64,000 nt of DNA from Flavobacteriales bacterium UBA3364 (GTDB taxonomy: Bacteria > Bacteroidota > Bacteroidia > Flavobacteriales_F > PHOS-HE28), in assembly GCA_002360495.1 (NCBI GenBank), contig DEQO01000196.1:1-64000 (forward strand). The letters run 5' to 3'. Below, piece after piece: positions 57,626-64,000 of this stretch. The notes under the pieces are model-generated. The model worked only from the letters and a program-made list of their open reading frames with translations, was not told the DNA's origin and did no database searches. The number at the start of each line of letters is the position of its first letter. Within the stretch, counting starts at the first letter, position 1. The position numbers were made by a program, and so were the translations under genes.

Positions 57626-58570
57626 GTGACCTGTGCGACATATCGAACCTCCCTTCCCACGCTGATCGCGGTCGGTCTGCTGTTGTCCCTTTCGGCGTGC
57701 AAGAAGGAAGAGGTGGAGGTGCGGCCCGACAACCAGGCGCCGGACTACTATGGAGTACCCACGGTCGTGGTGCAGAACTACGTGAACCGCTTGTTCATCG
57801 ACCTGCTGGGCCGTGAGCCGGTGGATGCGGAGATGAACGCCGAGGTGGCCACCTTGGAAAGCGCCGGCCTTTCTTCCGGATCGCGCATCGCATTGGTGAA
57901 CAAGCTGATGACCAGCACGGTCTTCGTGGAAGGTGATTCCAGCTACAAGAACGCCTACTACCAACGGCAGTACGAAGGCTTCAAAGCCCGCTTCCTGGAG
58001 GGCGTGAGCGACGAGGTGATCGATGGGTTCATCGGGAATGCGGCCCAAGCGGCCCTGGCCGATTCGCTGAGCGGGAACGCACAGGGAGCAAGTGAAAGCA
58101 ACAGCGCGCTACAGCGATTGCTCCGATTGAAGAATTCCCGCACCCAATTCCGGGATGGGCTGATCAACGTGAACGAAGTTGTGAAGCGGATGATGCTCAA
58201 CGCCGTGTACGACGAGATCAACATGAACACGTTCAACTTCTTGAACGCATCCTTCGACAACCTGCTGTTCCGCTACCCGACGGATGCCGAGTTCGATGCC
58301 GGATACACGATGGTGGAGAACAATGCAAGTGCGCTCCTCTTCGGACAAAGCGGTCAGAACAAGGCCGCGTATCTCGACATCCTGGTGCAGAGTGCCGAGG
58401 GACACGAAGGACTGGTACGCCTGTGCTACCGCACCTTCCTTGGTCGAGACCCCAGCACGTTCGAGGCCTACCAACTCACCACCGCGTTCCGGGCCGATCA
58501 CGACCTGCAACGCCTGCAACGCTCCATCCTCATCGGCGATGAATACGCCGGACTCTCCAACAACCAATAA
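57626..58570 (+). CDS. Lipoprotein with DUF4214-like repeats
   Basis: 314 residues if the GTG at 57626 is the start, chosen because it gives a compact lipoprotein signal (SLPTLIAVGLLLSLSAC then KKEE); a GTG three bases upstream and the open frame to 57545 are alternatives. The mature part repeats YVNRLFIDLLGREPVDAEMN, LLFRYPTDAEFDAGY and LCYRTFLGRDPSTFEAYQ, which resemble DUF4214-like motifs. Function unknown. First gene of the operon running to the window end. Confidence 0.7.
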   Translation: MTCATYRTSLPTLIAVGLLLSLSACKKEEVEVRPDNQAPDYYGVPTVVVQNYVNRLFIDLLGREPVDAEMNAEVATLESAGLSSGSRIALVNKLMTSTVFVEGDSSYKNAYYQRQYEGFKARFLEGVSDEVIDGFIGNAAQAALADSLSGNAQGASESNSALQRLLRLKNSRTQFRDGLINVNEVVKRMMLNAVYDEINMNTFNFLNASFDNLLFRYPTDAEFDAGYTMVENNASALLFGQSGQNKAAYLDILVQSAEGHEGLVRLCYRTFLGRDPSTFEAYQLTTAFRADHDLQRLQRSILIGDEYAGLSNNQ

Positions 58571-58616
58571 GGGCGGGAGATACCTCGCCCCAGCAACCAA
58601 GCCAACACCCAACACC

Positions 58617-58748
58617 ATGGAACCCAAATACAGAACCCTCGTACAAGCCGCACTCATCGCTGTGGTCATCGCCTTCACCATCCTGGGACATACGAGCGAA
58701 AGTGGCGATGAAGCCCTTGCACAAGAGACCAGCCAGGGTCACCGCTGA
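58617..58748 (+). CDS. 43-residue single-pass membrane peptide
   Basis: Short gene with MEPKYRTLVQAALIAVVIAF as its start: a basic N-terminus, one membrane helix (LVQAALIAVVIAFTILG) and an acidic tail (SGDEALAQETSQGHR). It lies between two lipoprotein genes of the operon (46 and 11 bases away), too short for ordinary ORF callers. Probably real, as its position and composition are coherent; function unknown. Confidence 0.55.
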   Translation: MEPKYRTLVQAALIAVVIAFTILGHTSESGDEALAQETSQGHR

Positions 58749-58759
58749 ACACACGCATC

Positions 58760-59260
58760 ATGCGCTCCGCAACCCTTCTCCTTCGTTCGCCAGGCCTGCT
58801 CCTGCTGGTCGCGGCGTTGGTCACGGGCTGCAAGAAGGACGCGTTCATCTATGACGTCGATCCCGTGGACCTGGGCCGGTCCGATGGCGACAAGGACCGC
58901 GAGAAGACCAACCAGGAGTATGCTGCGATCCTGCATGCCAACCTGTTCCAGACGGCGCTCTCGGCCAACGATCTGTACGAGATCGACCAGTGTATACAAA
59001 GCATCGGGGACAAGCAACTGGCGCGGGAGGTCATCATCAGCAACTTCATGAACAAGCCCGGGGTGATGATCCCGTCGGACTCCCTCATGCATGCCGATGT
59101 GGACGCGTTCATCATCGACACGTACAACCGGTTCCTGGTGCGCAACCCTACCGAAGCCGAGAAGACCTGGTTCCGCAACACCATCGCAGCGGACCCGAAC
59201 GTGACCACGGAGCTCATCTACTTCTCCTTCGCCCTCAGCGAGGAATATCTGTTCTACTGA
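58760..59260 (+). CDS. Lipoprotein
   Basis: 166 residues with lipobox VTGC (LLLLVAALVTGCKK). The mature part is helical and ends in a motif like that of the first operon gene (DTYNRFLVRNPTEAEKTWFRNT ... FALSEEYLFY, given in pieces). It may pair with that lipoprotein. No enzymatic motif. Confidence 0.7.
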   Translation: MRSATLLLRSPGLLLLVAALVTGCKKDAFIYDVDPVDLGRSDGDKDREKTNQEYAAILHANLFQTALSANDLYEIDQCIQSIGDKQLAREVIISNFMNKPGVMIPSDSLMHADVDAFIIDTYNRFLVRNPTEAEKTWFRNTIAADPNVTTELIYFSFALSEEYLFY

Positions 59261-59271
59261 ACCTCAGGACC

Positions 59272-60603
59272 ATGGATCGAAGGAAGTTCATCAAACGAAC
59301 AGGAGCCGCTGCTGCGGGCCTCTTCGCCGCTCCGTACATCCTGCCCAGCGGTCGCCTCTTCGCTGCTTCCGGAGCGCAGCTTGCGGAGCATGTCGTCTTC
59401 GTCCTTTTCGCTGGTGGCGTGCGCCAACAGGAGACCGTGCTGCAACGCTACATAGCCGATGCGCAGGACGATACGGTGGAGGGTAACATTCTCTACAACA
59501 TGTTGGATGGCGCCCCACCGCCCGAGAAGATCGTATACGGTACGGGCTTGGGTGGCATCAACCCGATCCAGCCGATACTGGGCCAATCGCTGCAGCAACA
59601 AGGGACGCTTTTCCGTGAGATGCGTGCCGTGAGCGCCGGCCACTATGGAGGGTTGAACTCCTTGTTGCAAGGGAATACGGCTGCGACGCAAGGTCTTCAG
59701 CAGAAACCGTTGAACCCGACGATCTTCGAATACCTGCGTCGCCATGGTGGTCTGCCTGCGACGAAGACCTGGTTCATCGGGAACTCCATCGGCAACAGTG
59801 TTCCCTTGCTGAACTACAGCATCAACCCGAACTACGGCGCCCGGTACGGAGCGAACTTCTTCGCGCCCAATGTCACCTTCGGACCTGCCGGCGACCAGTA
59901 TCTCTCCGACGCGAAGGTCTACCATCCGCAGGACCAGCTCGATCCCATCTACGAGATGAAGGCTTTCCTCGACAACAGCTTCGAGCATCTCGGTAGCGTG
60001 CCCACCAGCATCGGCAACACGGCGGAGGAGAAACAGGACATCAAGGCCTTCATGGAAGAGATGTTCACCAAGACGCAGAACGGAACGATCGCGCACCCGC
60101 CTGTGCATGACAGCGGTGATCTCACCACCGTGGGCTACGCCTGCGAGGTGATGAAGTGGTTCAAGCCGGCGTTGACCGTGGTGAACATGAGCGGAGTGGA
60201 TGGCTGCCACAGCAGTTTCACGGGCTATCTGGCAGCCATGCATCGCGCAGACCATGCCGTGGGCCATGTTTGGGACTTCATCCAGGAACAGGTTCCGGAG
60301 ATGGCCGGCAATACCGTGATCATCGCGATCCCCGAATGCGGCCGCAATGGCGAACCGAACGCCATCCAGGACCAGAACGACTGGTACTCTTTCGATCACA
60401 GCGACGCCAACGCGTTGCGTGTGTTCGGCATGATGGCCGGCGCGAACGTGCCATCCAACCTGGCCATCGGCTCCGAGGGGAACCAGGTCGGTATTGTCAC
60501 TGATGTTGTTCCCACGATCGCGGAGATCCTTGGCGTGAAGAACGAGGTGATCGGTGCCGGATTCCTGAGCCCCGGTACGCTTTCGCTCTTCGATCGGATC
60601 TGA
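59272..60603 (+). CDS. Tat-exported alkaline-phosphatase-superfamily-like (DUF1501-like) protein
   Basis: 443 residues. A twin-arginine signal DRRKFIKRTGAAAAGLFAAP is followed by a fold resembling DUF1501/sulfatase-type proteins: VVFVLFAGGVRQQETVL, FREMRAVSAGHYGG, VVNMSGVDGCHSSFTGYLAAM, IIAIPECGRNGEPN and the conserved terminal VTDVVPTIAEILGV. The His/Asp residues suggest metal binding. In planctomycetes, DUF1501 genes neighbour cytochrome and DUF1549 genes, as here. Reaction unknown. Confidence 0.75.
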   Translation: MDRRKFIKRTGAAAAGLFAAPYILPSGRLFAASGAQLAEHVVFVLFAGGVRQQETVLQRYIADAQDDTVEGNILYNMLDGAPPPEKIVYGTGLGGINPIQPILGQSLQQQGTLFREMRAVSAGHYGGLNSLLQGNTAATQGLQQKPLNPTIFEYLRRHGGLPATKTWFIGNSIGNSVPLLNYSINPNYGARYGANFFAPNVTFGPAGDQYLSDAKVYHPQDQLDPIYEMKAFLDNSFEHLGSVPTSIGNTAEEKQDIKAFMEEMFTKTQNGTIAHPPVHDSGDLTTVGYACEVMKWFKPALTVVNMSGVDGCHSSFTGYLAAMHRADHAVGHVWDFIQEQVPEMAGNTVIIAIPECGRNGEPNAIQDQNDWYSFDHSDANALRVFGMMAGANVPSNLAIGSEGNQVGIVTDVVPTIAEILGVKNEVIGAGFLSPGTLSLFDRI

Positions 60604-60606
60604 ACC

Positions 60607-61548
60607 ATGCGCATCACTTGGATCGTCATAGCGCTCGTCCTGCTCATCCTTGCTTCGTGCCGGAAGGAGACGCCGAACCCGTACGATGAACTCGAGCGCC
60701 GCTCTCCCAATCCCTCCGTGGAGAGTATCCCACAGGACAATTTTGCGTGGATCCACCAGCGGATCCTGCGCCCGAACTGCGCCTTGAGCGGTTGCCATGA
60801 CGGCACCTTCGAGCCGGAGTTCCGGAGCATCGGAAGCGCATACAACTCGCTGGTGTTCCATCCGGTGATGGCGAACACCCCCCAACAGACCTTCACCTAC
60901 CGCGTGCTGCCGGGTGATGTCCAGGCTTCCTTCCTGCACGAACGTCTTACGGTATCCGTACCCAACACTTCCGGCATCATGCCCCCGGCCCTCGCGGAGA
61001 ACAGTGACTGGCCCGCTAACGCCGAAGCTTACCGGGCGGCCATCTTCAGTTGGATCGCCAGTGGGGCGAAGGACATGTTCGGTGGAACACCGAGCCTTGG
61101 CAACCTGGAGCCTCAGGTCACGGGGATCCTCGCCTTCGCTGCAGGCAGCACCACCAACCCTTACCCGCGCGGAACGGACGAAGGTGTGCAGCCCATCGAA
61201 GTGCCGGCCGGGACGATCGATCTCTGGTTCGCGTTCTCGGATGATGGGACGGCGAGTACAGCGCTCATGTACAACAAGGTGAAGATCGCCACCTCTACGA
61301 ATGCCTTCGAAACCGTGCCGGAACTGGAGCTGACCACATCTTCCACGCTCACGGGTCCTGATCTGGGGAACAGTACGGCGACGTACACCCATCGTGTGCA
61401 ACTGCCGCTCGGAAACTATCCCGTTGGCACTACGCTGTTCGTTCGCGTGTATGTGGATGATGGTGATCATTCCTCACCGACCGAGATCCCCAACGAAGGG
61501 ACCACCTCCCCGATGCTGGACTACTTCACCCTACGGATCGTCGCATGA
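60607..61548 (+). CDS. Lipoprotein with cytochrome-like CX4CH site
   Basis: 313 residues with lipobox LASC. The segment ILRPNCALSGCHDGTF holds a CX4CH heme-binding-like motif (C-ALSG-CH) and GIMPPALAEN a possible distal Met, as in planctomycete-type c cytochromes. The C-terminal half is a beta domain (IDLWFAFSDDG ... LPLGNYPVGTTLFVRVYVDDGDH). Possibly an electron carrier for the neighbouring Tat-exported protein. Ends in an ATGA overlap with the next gene. Confidence 0.7.
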   Translation: MRITWIVIALVLLILASCRKETPNPYDELERRSPNPSVESIPQDNFAWIHQRILRPNCALSGCHDGTFEPEFRSIGSAYNSLVFHPVMANTPQQTFTYRVLPGDVQASFLHERLTVSVPNTSGIMPPALAENSDWPANAEAYRAAIFSWIASGAKDMFGGTPSLGNLEPQVTGILAFAAGSTTNPYPRGTDEGVQPIEVPAGTIDLWFAFSDDGTASTALMYNKVKIATSTNAFETVPELELTTSSTLTGPDLGNSTATYTHRVQLPLGNYPVGTTLFVRVYVDDGDHSSPTEIPNEGTTSPMLDYFTLRIVA

Positions 61549-61997
61549 GAACGGGCATCATAGCGATCTGGTGCACGCTCGTGCTGATGGCCTGCAAGAA
61601 GGAGCAAGCCGACATCATGCCGATGGAACCCGAGATCGAGCTGATCAGCATCGGTCCGTCCGCTGTGGTGGAATTCGAGCAGCCCATCATCCTGCGGTTC
61701 AGCTACAAGGATGGGAACGGTGATCTCGGTCGTATCGATCCGGACGATCATTCGCTGTGGGTCAAGGACAGTCGTCTCGCCGTTGCCGATGGTTATCACA
61801 TCATCCCGCTCGCACCTCCCGATACGGAAGTGCCCATCCAGGGGGAACTGGAAGTGGAGCTGGATCCGCTTTTCCTACTCGGGAACGGTGCTGAAGAGAT
61901 CATGACGTATTCCTTCCACGTGGTGGACAACGCTGGTAACAAGAGCAACGAGATCACCACTCCGGCGATCGTGATAACCGCACAGGACAGCCTTTGA
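61545..61997 (+). CDS. Small Ig-like lipoprotein
   Basis: 150 residues with lipobox LMAC (IAIWCTLVLMACKKE). The mature part looks like an Ig-like beta-sandwich (IILRFSYKDGNGDLGRID, GELEVELDPLFLLG, YSFHVVDNAGNKSNEITTP). Frequent in Bacteroidota lipoproteins; ligand unknown. Confidence 0.7.
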   Translation: MRTGIIAIWCTLVLMACKKEQADIMPMEPEIELISIGPSAVVEFEQPIILRFSYKDGNGDLGRIDPDDHSLWVKDSRLAVADGYHIIPLAPPDTEVPIQGELEVELDPLFLLGNGAEEIMTYSFHVVDNAGNKSNEITTPAIVITAQDSL

Positions 61998-62007
61998 GCG
62001 AAAGCCC

Positions 62008-64000
62008 ATGCAGCACCTTCGGAACATCGCGCTTGCAAGCACCATGGCCCTGGTCATGTGTTCGCAAGCACAGGTGTTGCCCGAGTTCAACATGACCGAT
62101 ACGGTCGTTACCATCTGCAAGGGGATATTGCTCGACAGCGAAGAGGGACCCGGTGGCAACCTTTACGGTAACAACGAGGACTTCGTCTTCACCATAGACG
62201 CCGGTAGCCAGATCACACTGGTGTTCCAGCCCGTCTTTTGCCTCGAACAGGGGTATGACTTCCTGACCTTCCACAACGGTCCGTCGGTCAACTCCCCGCA
62301 GATCGGGCCTTCGTATTCCGGCACCACTGCTCCACCGCCGATCACCGCCAGCAGCGGGGTGCTGACCATCCACTTCGTCAGTGACCCGACCGTGGCTTAC
62401 TGCGGATTTGAAGCGCAATGGACCAGTATTGTGGCACCACCCGTACCACCGGTGATGACGATCCCGTCCGCGCCCGTGTGCGGAAGTGGTACCATCGGCC
62501 TGCGATTCAGCTATCCCATCGCGTGCGATTCCATCGCGCCTGGAGCGTTCAGCATAACGGGCCAGGGAGCCCCCGCGGTGACCGGTGCGGGTGCTGTGGG
62601 GTGCAATGGTGGGGAAACGGTGGCCATGCAACTGTCGGTCGACCCCCCGTTCGAGCGGAACTGCCCCTACACCGTCTCCTTCCGCATCGGTATCTACGAT
62701 CGTTGTGATTCGCTATGGTTCTTCACGATCACAGCCAATACCCAGGTCGTTTCATGCCCCATCGCTGTCGAGGTCCTCGCTGAGCGGGACACGATCTGTT
62801 CCGGGAGTTGTGTTGACCTGACCGCCGATGTGAACGGATGTCTGACCTATACCTATGCGTGGGACAATGGTCTCGCCCCCGTGCGAGGCCCCATCTCCGT
62901 CTGCCCCACGGCGACAACGACCTACTCCGTGACCGCCACGGAGACAGGGACCGGTAACCAGGCTTCAAATACCATCACCATCGTCGTATTGGATCCGCAG
63001 GTCGTGGGTGCACCGGCTACCGTCTGTCAGTCGCTGGACGCGTTCGATCTGGTCGGCTCTCCACCGGGTGGCTGGTGGACAGGCGATGGTATTCTGGACA
63101 GCCTTTCCGGGACGTTCGATCCGGACACGGCGGGACCAGGGGCACATGTGCTCACGTACGGAATTCCCGGCGGATGCGAAGCGGCGATCACACTCTTCGT
63201 TGACAGTATGGATGCAGGATTGGATGAGGCGGCATGTCCGGGTACAGCGCCGTTCATGATCCAGGATAATACCCCGCAAGGCGGGACCTGGAGCGGCCCT
63301 TTCATCCAGCCGAACGGCCTTTTCGATCCTTCAACAGTCGGTTCCTACGTTGTCACCTATTCTGCCGGCAGCTGCTCGGATACGAAGACGATCAACGTCG
63401 ACAACATCACCGGGCAAACACAATTGGACACCGTATGCCAGAGCACGTTCCCGTTCGATATCCCCGTGCAACCTTGGGGTGGTCGTTGGTCGGGTGCCGG
63501 TATCGTGGATACGCTGCGTGGCACTTTCGATCCGGACGAGGCAGAGGGAGGTACGCACATCCTGACCTATGCCTTGCATGGATGCGATCGACAATTCACG
63601 ATCCATGTTAAGCCCGTGGACATCGGGGGGAGCCGAAGCGCCTGTCCGGCGCAGCCTGCGCCATTTGCGTTGGATCCGGCAGCATTCCCGGCAGGCGGGA
63701 CCTGGGCAGGTGGTGGTATTGTGGACGCTTCGAACGGAACCTACGATCCGGTGCAAGCCGGCAATGGATGGGATGAGCTATTGTATTTCGCCCCGAACGG
63801 CTGTGTGGACACGATCGGGATACTTGTCGGATACACAGCGGTGGATGATGACACGCTATTCTTTTGCAGTAACTCCGATGAGCTGAAGCTGGATGATGGG
63901 ACCACCGGCCGCACTCCGTGGGACGGCACTTGGTCCGGTCCGTCGATCAGCCAGAACAGCGATGGCGACTGGTTCTTCGATCCACAAGAAGCCGGTGTCG
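62008..64000 (+). CDS. Secreted CUB/Ig-repeat protein (3' partial)
   Basis: 664 codons visible, open to the window edge. A signal peptide (LASTMALVMCSQAQ) precedes a CUB-like domain (DFLTFHNGPSVNSPQIG, LTIHFVSDPTVAYCGFEAQW), Ig-like parts and at least four repeats of the form GG.WSG.GI.D...G.FDP..AG..... LTY...GC. This repeat type usually precedes a T9SS type B sorting domain, expected beyond the edge. Probably the surface-exposed product of the operon. Confidence 0.85.
   Translation, partial: MQHLRNIALASTMALVMCSQAQVLPEFNMTDTVVTICKGILLDSEEGPGGNLYGNNEDFVFTIDAGSQITLVFQPVFCLEQGYDFLTFHNGPSVNSPQIGPSYSGTTAPPPITASSGVLTIHFVSDPTVAYCGFEAQWTSIVAPPVPPVMTIPSAPVCGSGTIGLRFSYPIACDSIAPGAFSITGQGAPAVTGAGAVGCNGGETVAMQLSVDPPFERNCPYTVSFRIGIYDRCDSLWFFTITANTQVVSCPIAVEVLAERDTICSGSCVDLTADVNGCLTYTYAWDNGLAPVRGPISVCPTATTTYSVTATETGTGNQASNTITIVVLDPQVVGAPATVCQSLDAFDLVGSPPGGWWTGDGILDSLSGTFDPDTAGPGAHVLTYGIPGGCEAAITLFVDSMDAGLDEAACPGTAPFMIQDNTPQGGTWSGPFIQPNGLFDPSTVGSYVVTYSAGSCSDTKTINVDNITGQTQLDTVCQSTFPFDIPVQPWGGRWSGAGIVDTLRGTFDPDEAEGGTHILTYALHGCDRQFTIHVKPVDIGGSRSACPAQPAPFALDPAAFPAGGTWAGGGIVDASNGTYDPVQAGNGWDELLYFAPNGCVDTIGILVGYTAVDDDTLFFCSNSDELKLDDGTTGRTPWDGTWSGPSISQNSDGDWFFDPQEAGV

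Noticed and set aside
59254..61470. 738-codon open frame on the minus strand
   Set aside because: Antisense of the Tat-exported protein and cytochrome-like lipoprotein genes, which have good signals and domains.

Overview
The window is one high-GC stretch of a Bacteroidota chromosome, most likely an uncultured Flavobacteriales-type lineage (inference). Three things point there. Several exported proteins end in type IX secretion (T9SS) sorting domains. The housekeeping gene order ftsX, DUF3098, uppP, truB, queA, ispD, rlmN, polyprenyl synthase, dnaG is typical of the phylum. Promoters match the Bacteroidota consensus (TTG at -33, TAnnTTTG or TAnCTTCG at -7), often only a few bases upstream of the start codon and without Shine-Dalgarno sequences. 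I see no tRNA, rRNA or CRISPR array.

Layout. 1-11 kb: secreted T9SS cargo, a PIN toxin-antitoxin pair, a papain-like protease, a membrane TPR/class III nucleotide cyclase with a small partner, a lipoprotein and a GTP cyclohydrolase II; a degraded gene copy and a 118-bp repeat are scattered here. 11-16 kb: a visibly AT-richer segment bracketed by 30-bp direct repeats, holding a small membrane protein and a 13-repeat beta-propeller T9SS protein. 16.4-29.1 kb: a minus-strand defence-like operon. In transcription order it encodes an N6-adenine methylase-like protein, an Eco57I-type methylase, a GIY-YIG/SF2 helicase, a DUF4238 protein, a GmrSD-like DUF262/DUF1524 protein, a helicase fragment, and a 1622-residue exonuclease-RecQ-UvrD fusion. 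29.4-37.7 kb: a second minus-strand cluster with a damaged WYL regulator, a single-pass membrane protein and two paralogous exported TPR proteins with N-terminal beta-sandwich domains. 38.0-38.9 kb: a small XRE regulator followed by a perfectly phased array of twenty 22-bp repeats and a nested inverted repeat.

39.8-56 kb is core genome: replication (dnaG), isoprenoid and cell-envelope lipid genes (polyprenyl synthase, ispD, uppP), RNA modification (rlmN, queA, truB), division (ftsX), leuS, DUF3108 and an M23 peptidase. 56.6-57.5 kb carries a membrane protein plus winged-helix regulator behind a divergent promoter and operator. 57.6 kb to the end is a tightly packed plus-strand operon of lipoproteins, a 43-residue membrane peptide, a Tat-exported phosphatase-fold protein, a CX4CH cytochrome-like lipoprotein and a large CUB/Ig-repeat surface protein that runs off the window. 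It looks like an envelope or surface module of unknown function.

The best candidates for undescribed biology are the defence operon, the TPR/membrane three-gene system beside it, and the 22-bp GATC-phased array. All functions are read from motifs and context only; no database search was possible.
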